Shown here one piece after another: positions 28,308 through 37,594 of a DNA stretch of 64,000 nt. The notes under the pieces are model-generated. The model was not told the origin of the DNA, searched no databases, and saw nothing but the letters and a program-made list of their open reading frames with translations. Within the stretch, counting starts at the first letter, position 1. Every line of letters starts with the position of its first letter. Source of the DNA: Carnobacterium mobile DSM 4848 (GTDB lineage: Bacteria; Bacillota; Bacilli; Lactobacillales; Carnobacteriaceae); assembly GCF_000744825.1 (NCBI RefSeq), contig NZ_JQMR01000001.1:868001-932000 (forward strand). Reading direction: 5' to 3'. Both the position numbers and the translations under genes were made by a program.

Positions 28308-28466
28308 AGTCCTACACCTCACTTCTTCATTTCCGCATTGTCTTTTGACAATAGCAGAAATATTTATACTAATTATTTTAAAGCAAATATATTAAATGTA
28401 AAGGTAAAAGTACTTAAAAACTAGCGTCTTACTAAATGTTTTATTTTCTAATTACATTGAGTAACA

Positions 28467-28521
28467 GTTAATAAAGTCCAACGTAAATTTCTTAATGAAA
28501 TTTACGTTGGACTTTATTAAC
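28467..28521. terminator. Long perfect inverted repeat after spx
   Basis: Arms of 24 bases (28467-28490 and 28498-28521) are perfectly complementary around a seven-base loop. The outer ten base pairs are AT-rich, so the inner stem followed by UUUAUUAAC can act as a terminator in both directions. There is no long U-tract. Confidence 0.75.
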
Positions 28522-28534
28522 TTACTTTTCTTTT

Positions 28535-28933
28535 TTAATAACCTACAATTTGTTGAGCTAACTGCAATTCAAGAGCACGAACTTCTCTAGGCAAGAAGCG
28601 ACGTATTTCGTCTTCGTTATATCCCACTTGTAATCTTTTGTCGTCTACCATAATTGGACGACGCAGCAATCCGGGATTTTCCTGAATTAAAGCAAACAAG
28701 TCTAAAAGAGGAAGATTGTCTAAATCAATATCTAAATCTTGAAAAACTTTTGAACGAGTAGAAATAATTTCTTCTGTTCCGTCTTCAGTCATTCGTAAAA
28801 TAGATTTTATTTCAGAAACTGATAATGGTTCTGAAAAGATATTTCTCTCTTTATAAGTAATGTTGTTTTCTTCCAACCAAGCACGTGCTTTGCGGCATGA
28901 AGTACAACTAGGTGATGTGTATAAAGTAACCAT
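28535..28933 (-). CDS. spx: Transcriptional regulator Spx
   Basis: The 132-residue ArsC-fold regulator has the redox CxxC switch C10/C13 ([11 protein letters not shown]) and the conserved [28 protein letters not shown] block that contacts the RNA polymerase alpha subunit. Oxidised Spx redirects polymerase to thiol-stress genes; ClpXP degrades it with YjbH/SpxH help. A gene for that adaptor lies 4 kb away. It has its own transcription unit, ending in the long inverted repeat. Confidence 0.96.
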   Translation of the reverse strand: MVTLYTSPSCTSCRKARAWLEENNITYKERNIFSEPLSVSEIKSILRMTEDGTEEIISTRSKVFQDLDIDLDNLPLLDLFALIQENPGLLRRPIMVDDKRLQVGYNEDEIRRFLPREVRALELQLAQQIVGY

Positions 28934-29287
28934 ATGTTATTCTCTCCTTTTTTAGGCGGATCGATCTAGCCAATAAAATGATTTTAATGACATCCTTAAC
29001 TAACTGGCTTACAAGAACCATTATACACTGTTTATAAATAAAACGCCACCCTTTTTGTCGATTATTTGTCACTTTTGAGGTTTTTTCCTCACTTTTTTTC
29101 CTTTTAATTATTTTTCGTTCACATCTATTGCTTTAAAACGTTGTTAAATCAGCACTTTTTTATAAAATTGTATATTTATAAACATTATCATTAAGACATC
29201 AATACAAATAACAAGAGAAAGAAACTTAAATACATAAACAATACATTACATTTTTATGCATCTTTCAGGTTGCTCTAAACTGAAAAT
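28934..29287. other. Upstream region of spx
   Basis: About 350 bases without a gene. An ATTATA/TATAAT hexamer for the minus strand lies at 29020-29025, with no good -35 at standard spacing. The rest is very AT-rich and shows nothing I recognise; multiple promoters, as in B. subtilis spx, are possible but not shown. Confidence 0.35.
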
Positions 29288-29337
29288 AAAAAAAAGCAAA
29301 GGAACTGTCCGATGAACGGGTCTCCTTTACTTTTTTC
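29288..29337 (-). terminator. Terminator after oppF
   Basis: The arm AAAAAAGCAAAGGA pairs with TCCTTTACTTTTTT (one mismatch) around a GC-containing loop, with a U-tract on the minus strand. Confidence 0.8.
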
Positions 29338-29346
29338 AGTAATTTT

Positions 29347-30291
29347 TTATTTTTCTGTGTAACTGGCCTTCTTAGCTTGTAAAGCTGCAACATCTGATTC
29401 ACGGCAATAAACAAAATGTCCAGGTGTAATTTCCCTTAATTCTTCTGCCTCACCATTTGATTCTCTTGGAATGTATGGTGTTCTAACACGATTCCGTTCG
29501 TATTCAGGATCAGGCAACGGAACAGCAGACAGTAAACTTTCTGTATAAGGATGTAATGGACGGTTATAAACTTCTTCAGCCGACGCTAATTCTAATAATT
29601 TCCCGCTATTCATTACTCCGATACGATCACTGATATATTTTACCATTGATAAATCATGGGCAATAAACAAGAACGTTAAATCTTTTGTTTTTTGCAATTC
29701 CATCAATAAGTTTACTACTTGGGCTTGAATAGAAACATCCAATGCAGAAATAGGTTCATCTGCAATAATAAACTTCGGTTTAACCGCTAAAGCTCTGGCA
29801 ATACCGATACGTTGTCGTTGCCCACCTGAAAACTCATGAGGATAACGAGATGCATGATCGGGATTCAGTCCAACCGTTTTAAGTAATTCATCCACTTGTT
29901 GGTTTCGGTCTTCTGTTGAAGTTGCCAAACCATGGATATCAATACCTTCAGCAATAATATCACGGATTTTCATTTTAGGATTTAATGAAGCATAAGGGTC
30001 TTGAAAAATCATCTGCATATCTCTTCTGAAACTCAGCATATCTTTTTTCCCTTTAATACTATGAACTTTAGTTCCTTCAAAATCAATCTCACCAGCTGTT
30101 GGATCATAAAGACGAATGATCGAACGTCCTGTCGTTGATTTTCCTGAGCCAGACTCTCCAACTAATCCAAAAGTTTCTCCTTTATAGATATCAAAAGTTA
30201 CATCATCTACTGCGCGGACTTCGTTATTCGTACCTTCATTAAAGTATTGTTTTAATCCTTTAACTTCTAAAACCTTCTCTTTTTGTTTCAT
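29347..30291 (-). CDS. oppF: Oligopeptide ABC transporter ATP-binding protein OppF
   Basis: One of the two ATPases that power Opp peptide import. The 314-residue protein has Walker A GESGSGKST (about 41-49), ABC signature FSGGQRQRIGIARAL, Walker B FIIADEPISALD and the H-loop AHDLSM. The C-terminal oligopeptide-transporter extension contains HPYTESLLSAVPLPDP. It starts one base after the oppD stop codon with AAAGGAGG in front. It closes the oppBCDF operon. Confidence 0.95.
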   Translation of the reverse strand: MKQKEKVLEVKGLKQYFNEGTNNEVRAVDDVTFDIYKGETFGLVGESGSGKSTTGRSIIRLYDPTAGEIDFEGTKVHSIKGKKDMLSFRRDMQMIFQDPYASLNPKMKIRDIIAEGIDIHGLATSTEDRNQQVDELLKTVGLNPDHASRYPHEFSGGQRQRIGIARALAVKPKFIIADEPISALDVSIQAQVVNLLMELQKTKDLTFLFIAHDLSMVKYISDRIGVMNSGKLLELASAEEVYNRPLHPYTESLLSAVPLPDPEYERNRVRTPYIPRESNGEAEELREITPGHFVYCRESDVAALQAKKASYTEK

Positions 30292-30292
30292 T

Positions 30293-31387
30293 TTAGACGC
30301 CTCCTTTTACTTCATTTTCGGCATTAGAAATGGAGGTTTCTTTCTTATATTGCGTTTTAGAAAATTTTTGTTCATAAATTTCTTGTCTTGCTTTGATTTC
30401 AGTAGGCGGCTCTACTGCTGGAGCATCTGGATGCAATAGCCAAGTAGCTGCATAATGCGTATCTGAAATCTTAAATAAAGGTGGTTCTAGTTCCGTATCA
30501 ATTTTCATTGCATATTCATTACGTGGTGCGAATGCATCGCCTTTAGGAGGGTCTAATAGATCCGGAGGTGTCCCCGGAATCGCATACAAGGATTCTTTAA
30601 TCTCCAATGTTGGCATTGAACTGATCAATCCCCAAGTATAAGGGTGACGCGGATTATAGAAAATTTCATCTACTGTTCCTACTTCAACAATTTTACCTGC
30701 ATACATAACAGCAACACGATCAGCCACATTAGCTACTACTCCTAAATCATGAGTAATAAAAATGATCGAAGTAGAAATTTTCTTTTGGAGTTCTTTCATC
30801 AGATCAAGAATTTGAGCTTGAATCGTAACATCCAGTGCTGTTGTTGGTTCGTCAGCAATCAAAACTTCTGGATTACAAGCTAATGCAATTGCAATGACGA
30901 TCCGTTGACGTTGTCCGCCTGAAAATTGGTGTGGATACTGTTTCATTCGTTTTTCCGCTTGTGGTAAGCCTACCAGTTTCAACAGTTCCAAAGCACGTTT
31001 AAATGCTTCATTTTTGTTTAATTTTTGGTGGAGACGAATCGGTTCAGCTACTTGCTTTCCAATTGTCATCGTCGGATTAAGAGAAGTCATTGGATCTTGG
31101 AAAATCATAGCAATGTCTTTACCACGGATACCTTGCATTTCTTTTTCAGATTTTTTAATCAAGTCTTTTCCGTTAAATAAGATTTCGCCCTCTTCAATAT
31201 TGGCATTTTGAGAAAGCAAACGCATAATGCTACGTGTTGTTACTGATTTCCCTGAACCAGACTCACCAACAATTGCGAGCGTTTCTCCTTTTTTTAAATT
31301 AAAGCTGACACCGCGAATGGCTTTTACTTTACCAGCGTAGGTGTCGAATGTGATATTCAAATTTTTTACTTCTAATACGTTATTCAT
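30293..31387 (-). CDS. oppD: Oligopeptide ABC transporter ATP-binding protein OppD
   Basis: The 364-residue ATPase partner of OppF. It shows Walker A GESGSGKSVTTRS (about 41-53), FSGGQRQRIVIAIALA, Walker B VLIADEPTTALDV and the H-loop THDLGVVAN. The family tail HPYTWGLISSMPTL ... IPGTPPDLLDPPKGDAFAPRN is intact, although it lacks the usual cysteine-rich end that can bind an iron-sulfur cluster: the residues after FAPRN contain no cysteine. It lies between oppC and oppF with near-zero spacing. Confidence 0.95.
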   Translation of the reverse strand: MNNVLEVKNLNITFDTYAGKVKAIRGVSFNLKKGETLAIVGESGSGKSVTTRSIMRLLSQNANIEEGEILFNGKDLIKKSEKEMQGIRGKDIAMIFQDPMTSLNPTMTIGKQVAEPIRLHQKLNKNEAFKRALELLKLVGLPQAEKRMKQYPHQFSGGQRQRIVIAIALACNPEVLIADEPTTALDVTIQAQILDLMKELQKKISTSIIFITHDLGVVANVADRVAVMYAGKIVEVGTVDEIFYNPRHPYTWGLISSMPTLEIKESLYAIPGTPPDLLDPPKGDAFAPRNEYAMKIDTELEPPLFKISDTHYAATWLLHPDAPAVEPPTEIKARQEIYEQKFSKTQYKKETSISNAENEVKGGV

Positions 31388-31401
31388 TCAGATTCACCTC
31401 G

Positions 31402-32448
31402 CTAATCTTTCATTTTTGGATCAAAAGCATCACGTAATCCATCAGCCAATAAGTTAAATGAAATCATTAAGATACAAATAACTGCTGCTGGATACCACAT
31501 TAAGTGAGGTAAGAAGCGGAACGTTTTGTATCCATCATTAATTAAAGTTCCCAATGAAGCTGTTGGTGCCGGAATACCGATTCCGATGAAACTTAAGAAC
31601 GCTTCAAAAAAGATAGCTGCTGGAATCGAGAACATAGTTTGGATAATGATAATGCCTGATAGATTTGGAATAATGTGCTTGATAGCAATTTTAACAGGAG
31701 ACTCTCCCAATGTTTTAGCTGCTAAAATATATTCTTGGTTTTTCAATTTCATGGTTTGTGCTCTGATGACCCGAGCCATTGAAATCCATCCCGTAATAGC
31801 TAAAGCGATAATAATCGATTTAATACCTGGATCCAAGACTAGTAGCATTAGGATAACAACTACTAAGTTGGGCACTCCAGAGAGAATTTCTAATAACCGT
31901 TGCATGGCATTGTCCACTCGGCCACCCATCCAGCCGGAGACTAATCCGTAAATAACTCCGATCGTCAAGTCAAATAAAGCTGCTACAAAAGCAATCAATA
32001 AAGATACGCGGGTTCCATGTAAAATACGCGAAAGCAAATCGCGGCCTAAACCATCGGTCCCTAAGATATAGTACGTATCTTTGGGTACATTTTGTTCTTG
32101 GTATTTGTCAACGCGCGTTCCGCCCAACATCTGTGTACCGTTTAATCCATTAATATTTACACCAGGAATTTTCGGCGGCAAATTGGCTTGCGAAACGATT
32201 TGAACATTCGGTTCATGCGGTGATATAACTGGAGCAGCTATACTTAAGATAACAAATACAATCAATACAAACAAACTAACTACAGCTGCTTTGTTCTTTT
32301 TCAGCCGTCTCCAAGAATCTTGTAAGAAACTTAATGAAGGCGCCGTTATTTTTTCATTGTCTTCTGTATCTGAACTTTCAGCCGGATTAAACATTTCAGG
32401 AGACAATTTTGTTGTTTCATCAACAAATTTTTGTTCTAACTCACTCAT
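31402..32448 (-). CDS. oppC: Oligopeptide ABC transporter permease OppC
   Basis: The 348-residue permease starts MSELEQKF at 32448; the frame runs further upstream, but a GGAGGGG site and a one-base gap after the oppB stop favour this start. An acidic cytoplasmic N-terminal tail of about 55 residues precedes six membrane helices. The EAA loop is seen in ILAAKTLGESPVKIAIKHIIPNL. The GTDGLGRDLLSRILHGTRVSL block is typical of the OppC/DppC family. It pairs with OppB as the membrane pore. Confidence 0.94.
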   Translation of the reverse strand: MSELEQKFVDETTKLSPEMFNPAESSDTEDNEKITAPSLSFLQDSWRRLKKNKAAVVSLFVLIVFVILSIAAPVISPHEPNVQIVSQANLPPKIPGVNINGLNGTQMLGGTRVDKYQEQNVPKDTYYILGTDGLGRDLLSRILHGTRVSLLIAFVAALFDLTIGVIYGLVSGWMGGRVDNAMQRLLEILSGVPNLVVVILMLLVLDPGIKSIIIALAITGWISMARVIRAQTMKLKNQEYILAAKTLGESPVKIAIKHIIPNLSGIIIIQTMFSIPAAIFFEAFLSFIGIGIPAPTASLGTLINDGYKTFRFLPHLMWYPAAVICILMISFNLLADGLRDAFDPKMKD

Positions 32449-32449
32449 T

Positions 32450-33394
32450 TTACTTGTCCCCTCCTTCAGTTGAAACACGAATACGCGGATCGATAACACC
32501 ATATAAAATATCAACAACTAAGATAATGCCTACTAACAATGCAGAGTAAAGAATCGTTACACCCATAATTGTAGGATAATCATTTGTCATAATTGATTTA
32601 ACGAATTGTTCTCCAATTCCGGGAATAGCAAAAATATTTTCTACTACCATTGAACCAGTCATCAGCCCAACAGCCATAGGTCCTAAAATCGTCACTAATG
32701 GAATCAAAGCATTACGAACCCCATGTTTAAATGCTACTGTCCAACGACTCAGACCTTTAGCACGTGCTAGTTCCACATAATCGCTGCTAAGTACTTCTAC
32801 CATTTCTGTTCGGATAAAACGAGCCGAATCAGCCAATGGTGAAATTGCTAAAGCTATTGTCGGTAAAATAGAAGATTGGAATCCGCTCCATAAAGCGATA
32901 GGGAACCACTTCAAATAAACACCAAAAATAAGTTGCAATAATACAGCAATAACAAAGTTAGGAATCGACCGCCCTAAGATAGCTGTAAATGTCGCAGTAG
33001 TATCTATCCATGTATTTTGATTCATTGCGGCTATTACACCGAGAACAATCCCTAATATTGTTCCTAAAGCAACCGCCTGAACTCCCAGCTGCATGGAAGG
33101 CCCTACCCGAGTAGATAAGAGTTCCGTTACAGGAGTATTATTGAATTGGAAAGAAACACCTAAATCTCCTTTCAATAGTCCTGTTATATAGACTAGATAT
33201 TGAACCGGAATGGGTTCATTTAATCCATATTTTTCATTCATGATGTAAATTTGTTCTTCTGACAGCTTATCCTGGTTACTGTATGGAGTACCGGGTAAAA
33301 GCTTCATCAAGAAGAATGTGATCGATGCAATTAAGAATAATGTCAATAACATATACAAGATACGTTTCCCAAGAAATTTAGCATAACTTTTCAT
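32450..33394 (-). CDS. oppB: Oligopeptide ABC transporter permease OppB
   Basis: First gene of the oppBCDF operon, 314 residues from the ATG at 33394 behind GGAGGTG (a TTG six codons earlier overlaps that site). It has an N-terminal membrane helix (ILYMLLTLFLIASITFFLMKLLPG), then five more helices. The EAA loop reads YVELARAKGLSRWTVAFKHGVRNALIPL. A conserved NPYSNQDKL-like segment follows helix 1, as expected for the OppB family. No oppA precedes it; two oppA genes lie about 5 kb downstream of oppB's far side. Confidence 0.94.
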   Translation of the reverse strand: MKSYAKFLGKRILYMLLTLFLIASITFFLMKLLPGTPYSNQDKLSEEQIYIMNEKYGLNEPIPVQYLVYITGLLKGDLGVSFQFNNTPVTELLSTRVGPSMQLGVQAVALGTILGIVLGVIAAMNQNTWIDTTATFTAILGRSIPNFVIAVLLQLIFGVYLKWFPIALWSGFQSSILPTIALAISPLADSARFIRTEMVEVLSSDYVELARAKGLSRWTVAFKHGVRNALIPLVTILGPMAVGLMTGSMVVENIFAIPGIGEQFVKSIMTNDYPTIMGVTILYSALLVGIILVVDILYGVIDPRIRVSTEGGDK

Positions 33395-33439
33395 CGATTT
33401 GAGCACCTCCAACGATTAATTTTATTTCTATTCAAAAAG

Positions 33440-33468
33440 AGAATATACTATATAGAATAGCTTGTCAA
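33440..33468 (-). promoter_or_regulatory. Promoter of oppBCDF
   Basis: On the minus strand a perfect TTGACA (33463-33468) and TATTCT (33440-33445) are 17 bases apart; TATATT at 15-base spacing is an alternative. The leader would be about 40 bases. Confidence 0.6.
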
Positions 33469-33651
33469 AAGGATAATTGCAAAAGAATTTTTATTTCTTT
33501 TTGTTTATAACATTTGTAAATGAGAAAACAATGGCGGAAATACTCACTTCTTAAGCCTTTTTTTCATTATTTTGTTATTTTTATTTTTTTATTGTATTTA
33601 TATTCGTTTTACTGTAAATTGAATCTTAGTAGACATTTCAGGAGGCACAAA

Positions 33652-34014
33652 ATGAAAGCAAAACTTACTGTTAAGAACCTTATTATTCTAATTTTAGCCT
33701 TATGCTTAATAGTCGAATTACTTATCTACCATAGAATAAGTTTTTTACAAACCACAAATTTTACTTTTATTGTTTCGAGTCTTTTTTTAATGGTCGGTCT
33801 TTTTTGGGCCGTTCTGCATTCAGGAGCTTTTGATTTTTTTCATTTCAGTATGAAAAAAGTTACTTCTAAATTAAGAAGAGAAGAGCTTTCTGAAGAAACT
33901 GAACAGATTCCCTTATCAGCTGCTGTAGGAAAAGGGTATATTTTTCCCTTACAAGTCGGCTTTGGGCTGCTGATCATTTGTTTAGTAACATTATTAGGGT
34001 ACTATTTATTTTAA
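33652..34014 (+). CDS. DUF3899 membrane protein
   Basis: From the ATG at 33652 (AGGAGG eight bases upstream) this is a 120-residue membrane protein with three hydrophobic segments (about 10-26, 36-56 and 98-119). The block GAFDFFHFSMKKV between helices 2 and 3 matches DUF3899. The function is unknown. It is divergent from the opp operon and lies beyond its promoter, with no partner genes. The frame continues upstream, but that part has no ribosome site. Confidence 0.75.
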   Translation: MKAKLTVKNLIILILALCLIVELLIYHRISFLQTTNFTFIVSSLFLMVGLFWAVLHSGAFDFFHFSMKKVTSKLRREELSEETEQIPLSAAVGKGYIFPLQVGFGLLIICLVTLLGYYLF

Positions 34015-34057
34015 ATGACAGTATTGGGTAGGTTTAGCTCCCTACGAATGAGACAGT

Positions 34058-34104
34058 AAAAAAACAAAATCAGAAACGGTTTCTTTTTTAGAAACCGTTT
34101 CTGG
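34058..34104 (-). terminator. Terminator after lplA
   Basis: A 14-bp stem (34071-34084 with 34090-34103) is followed on the minus strand by a U-rich tract (complement of the A-run at 34058-34069). It may also stop the converging DUF3899 transcript. Confidence 0.75.
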
Positions 34105-34126
34105 CTAATTTGTTCTAACGTTGTTA

Positions 34127-35146
34127 TTAATAAATTAGGTGAATTAACTCTTCTTTGGTGATATTTCCAAAGTATTTTTTTATATCAATTTTATCAAAAA
34201 CTTCTCCGATAGCTTGAGGTTCATATTTGATTCCAGTTAATTTTTCTTCAACATCTGAAATTTCACCTAATCCAAAAAAGTCGCCATAAATACGGATGTT
34301 TTTAATTTGGCCTTTATCCACGTTCATTTGAAATTCAACAGAACCAATCGGGAACCGATGACGACGTACCAATTCAAATTTTGGAGATTTTCCATAATTC
34401 CAATCCCAATTTCGATAATACTCGTTAGAAATTTCTTCGATTTTTTTCCAATCCTCATCCGTTAACTTATATTCTTTAACTTCTTCTCTTGAATCAACAT
34501 CAAAAATATTTAACAATAGTTTGTCGCGAAATTCTTTAGTCGTAATATATTGATAATCATCAGATAGATAAGGACGGATATTGGTTACACGGCTTCTAAT
34601 AGATTTGATGCCTTTAGACTCAATCTTATCTTTACGAACTTTCAATGCTCCAACGACCGCTTCCACATCACTGTCAAACATTATCGTACCATGAGCTGTC
34701 ATCCGTCCGTTTGTAGAGTACATAGCATTTCCTGAGAATTTTTGTCCATCGATCACTAGGTCATTGCGTCCTATTAAAGCTGCTCCTTCGACTCCCATCT
34801 TATGCAGAGATTGAATCACAGGTTCAGTGAATTTGCCAAAATCACGGAATGAGTTGCCATCATCTTTAGTAATAAAACAAAATGATAAATTACCAAAGTC
34901 ATGATAAACAGCCCCTCCTCCTGATAAACGGCGGACGATATGGATGTGGTTTTTCTCTACATATTCTGTATTGATCTCTTCAATCGTATTTTGATTCCGA
35001 CCAATAATAATAGAAGGTTCATTTATATAGAAAAGTAAAATCGGCTCGTCTAATGTTAACTGTTTTAGCAAAAAAGTTTCAATTGCTAAATTAATTCTTG
35101 GATCAGTAATTTCTTGTCCATTTCGTTCGTTTGCAACAAAATACAT
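34127..35146 (-). CDS. lplA: Lipoate-protein ligase A
   Basis: A 339-residue ligase that activates lipoate with ATP and attaches it to E2/GcvH lysines. The catalytic domain shows IIGRNQNTIEEIN, RRLSGGGAVYHDFGNLSFCF (about 73-92) and the lipoyl-AMP lysine region DGQKFSGNAMY. The C-terminal accessory domain, with its QMNVDKGQIKNIRIYGDFFG-like block, makes it self-sufficient. Its neighbour is a YhfI-like hydrolase, as in B. subtilis yhfI-lplJ. A GAGGAA site precedes the ATG. Confidence 0.95.
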   Translation of the reverse strand: MYFVANERNGQEITDPRINLAIETFLLKQLTLDEPILLFYINEPSIIIGRNQNTIEEINTEYVEKNHIHIVRRLSGGGAVYHDFGNLSFCFITKDDGNSFRDFGKFTEPVIQSLHKMGVEGAALIGRNDLVIDGQKFSGNAMYSTNGRMTAHGTIMFDSDVEAVVGALKVRKDKIESKGIKSIRSRVTNIRPYLSDDYQYITTKEFRDKLLLNIFDVDSREEVKEYKLTDEDWKKIEEISNEYYRNWDWNYGKSPKFELVRRHRFPIGSVEFQMNVDKGQIKNIRIYGDFFGLGEISDVEEKLTGIKYEPQAIGEVFDKIDIKKYFGNITKEELIHLIY

Positions 35147-35217
35147 GTCTTATTCCTCTTTTCATTATTTCACACTTGGCTAAAAACTTTGTTGATATAA
35201 GGCTTTAACTGACTGTT

Positions 35218-35964
35218 CTAAATTGTGATTACTAAATCTTTTTTTGCTAAAGTTACCTTTGTTTCCGGAGCTTCATTGACAGCTTGAGCTTTTAGCAGTT
35301 CTAAATCTCCTTCTTGCGGCAAATGAGTCAGGATCAATTGATTTACTTGCGCTTCTCTAGCAATTCGAGCCACTTCGATTGAAGTCATATGGATGCGATG
35401 ATTTTCCATCCCTTCAAAAAGGTTTGTGTCTGCTAATAAAACATCAGCCTTTTCGCTGAAGGGAATAAATTCTGGTAAATAGCCCGAATCAGCTGTAAAT
35501 ACTACTACTTTTCCTGAATTTACCTCTGTTATTCTTAAAGCAAAACAAGGTACTGGATGCAGGGTTCTCATAAAGTCAATTTCAAATGGTCCAATCGTTA
35601 GCTTTTCATTTTCTTCATACCCCACACCTTCTGTTACTCGTTCCAGAGTTAACCGGTTAAAATTTTCTTGGTCTTCTTGATGGCCATAAATAGGTAAAAT
35701 AGGTGCCCGGCGTTCATCATTATCCATTCGTTTCAATTGTCTGGTAAATTGCAATACTCCTATGTCTGCAATATGATCTGCATGGTAATGAGATAAAATT
35801 ACAGCATCTAATTTTAAAGGGTCAAGATGATTTTCAAGTGAAATTAATGATGCGCTTCCTGCATCGATTAATAAGTGAAAGTCTTCGGATTCTAATAGGT
35901 AAGAACTGGTTCCTTCGTTTTTTGTTGGGTAACCTCCCCAATAGCCTAGCACTGTTAGTTGCAT
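35218..35964 (-). CDS. MBL-fold metallohydrolase (YhfI/RNase Z-like)
   Basis: Starting at the ATG at 35964 (AAGGAGAA site) gives 248 residues beginning MQLTVLGYWGGYP; the longer frame would add a hydrophobic tail unlike the family. The metal motif HxHxDH is H59-Y-H61-A-D63-H64, then LHPVPCFALRI, FTADSGY and LILTHLPQE supply further ligands. It is closest in pattern to B. subtilis YhfI, an uncharacterised ElaC/RNase Z relative probably acting on a phosphodiester. Adjacent lplA repeats the B. subtilis pairing. Confidence 0.85.
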   Translation of the reverse strand: MQLTVLGYWGGYPTKNEGTSSYLLESEDFHLLIDAGSASLISLENHLDPLKLDAVILSHYHADHIADIGVLQFTRQLKRMDNDERRAPILPIYGHQEDQENFNRLTLERVTEGVGYEENEKLTIGPFEIDFMRTLHPVPCFALRITEVNSGKVVVFTADSGYLPEFIPFSEKADVLLADTNLFEGMENHRIHMTSIEVARIAREAQVNQLILTHLPQEGDLELLKAQAVNEAPETKVTLAKKDLVITI

Positions 35965-36085
35965 CTTTGTTTTCTCCTTTTGTTTTTGACTTCTTTCATT
36001 ACCATACACCACTATTAGAAAAATGAAAATAAAAAAGCCCCTTTTAGAATAAAATAAGGACTTCTTCATCTACTTTTGCTTTCTT

Positions 36086-37498
36086 TTACATACGATTTTG
36101 TTTTTTTATATATTCAACCAATTGTTCTCCCACATGGTTCCCTTGTTTAATGCATTGATTGATACCAAATCCTGACAAGCCGTGTCCTGCAATATAAACA
36201 CCAGGAAATTCCTTCCGAAGCAATGATTCAATCTGTTTCATTTCTTCTTCTTGCGAGATGGTATATTGAGGTATTGCATTAGGCCATCTTTTTATCACGC
36301 GAGAAAGGGGTTTTTCAGTAATACCTAAAATGATTTCAAGGTCTTTTAAAATGGTCTCTTCGATTTCTTTATTACTTAATGAAACTAAAATATCTTCTCC
36401 ATTCCGGCCAAAACTAACTCCGATTAATACATCTTCACTTTTATTTAAAGTAGGCCACTTTTTATTTAAAAAAATAATCGACGTAACAAAAGAATCGTTT
36501 CTTCTAGGAGTAACAATCCCGAATCCTTTTGGCTCGTTTTTGATAGCTTCTTTTGAAAAACTAAAAACAATGTATCCAATGGAAGCCGTATCTACTTTGT
36601 TAAATACTTCTTCTATTTCAGAATGTCGAATTAGTTTAGCATACTCAGTAATAGGCGTAGCAACACAAATAGCACCTACTCGAACTTCCTCTTTATGATT
36701 AATATCGAGAATATAAGTATTTTGTTCGTTTTTTTTAATTTCAAGAACTTTTTTTCTGTACTTGATATACGGTTTTAAATTTTCTTCCAGTGCTTCTGTT
36801 AATACAGACAATCCTTTCTGAAAAGTTATATAATTCCCTGACCCGTCTATTAACTCTGGATGGTGTTTCAACCCTTTCGTCAGACTACCGTATTTCATTT
36901 CTAACTCATAAAGCTGTTCTTTGGAAGCTTTAATCCCCATTCTATCCAAGTCACTAGCGTAGATCTTTGTGAAAAAAGGCTCGATGATATGTTCTACCAT
37001 CTCATCTCCAAAATGCTTTTTCAAATAAGCTCCAGTTTCAATATCTTGTTCTACTTTTTTAGCCGAAAAAAAACAAGATTTATAACTAGCTAATTTCCCG
37101 TGAATCGTTAATAATTTGTCTTTCCATATATCCCTTTTTTTGATAGGTATCCCCTTAAATGTAGGATAATTTAATTGATGTAATTGGTTATAAAAGAAAA
37201 TATCCGGTTTATTACCTTCACTATAAATCAATTGATTCTCAAGCCCTAGTTCCTTAATTAAAGCTAACGCTTCAGGATAACGTACATCAATTGATTCGGC
37301 TCCCATATCAAGGTATCGTTCATCAGCATTTATAGTATAGATCTTTCCGCCTATTTTTAGTGATCCTTCTAACAGAATCAATTCAAAGGGTAAATTTTCT
37401 TTTTCGAGCTTTTGTTTGACTCGGTAAGCTGTAGTCAAACCTGTTATACCACCACCAATTATAGCAATTCTCTTTTTAGCTCTCTCCATTTGCTTCAT
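36086..37498 (-). CDS. hemY: HemY/CgoX-like protoporphyrinogen/coproporphyrinogen oxidase
   Basis: A 470-residue FAD amine-oxidase-fold protein. The N-terminal dinucleotide motif is IAIIGGGITGLTTAYR (about 11-26), followed by LLEGSLKIGGKIYT; VYIAGHGLSGFGINQCIKQGNHVGEQL closes the FAD site near the C-terminus. The layout and length match HemY, which in Gram-positives oxidises coproporphyrinogen III (CgoX). No other heme-synthesis gene (hemE, hemH, hemQ and so on) is present in the window. The start could be M1 (37498) or M4 (37489); the GGGG site is close to M1. It lies between lplA/yhfI and an M42 gene, on the same strand. Confidence 0.8.
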   Translation of the reverse strand: MKQMERAKKRIAIIGGGITGLTTAYRVKQKLEKENLPFELILLEGSLKIGGKIYTINADERYLDMGAESIDVRYPEALALIKELGLENQLIYSEGNKPDIFFYNQLHQLNYPTFKGIPIKKRDIWKDKLLTIHGKLASYKSCFFSAKKVEQDIETGAYLKKHFGDEMVEHIIEPFFTKIYASDLDRMGIKASKEQLYELEMKYGSLTKGLKHHPELIDGSGNYITFQKGLSVLTEALEENLKPYIKYRKKVLEIKKNEQNTYILDINHKEEVRVGAICVATPITEYAKLIRHSEIEEVFNKVDTASIGYIVFSFSKEAIKNEPKGFGIVTPRRNDSFVTSIIFLNKKWPTLNKSEDVLIGVSFGRNGEDILVSLSNKEIEETILKDLEIILGITEKPLSRVIKRWPNAIPQYTISQEEEMKQIESLLRKEFPGVYIAGHGLSGFGINQCIKQGNHVGEQLVEYIKKQNRM

Positions 37499-37594
37499 CT
37501 ACCCCTTTAAAAAATAGCTTAGCTGTGAATAACTCAAACTTTTCAAAGTATACTCCGTTATCAGCCTGCTAATGAAAAATAAATTTTAATGAAA

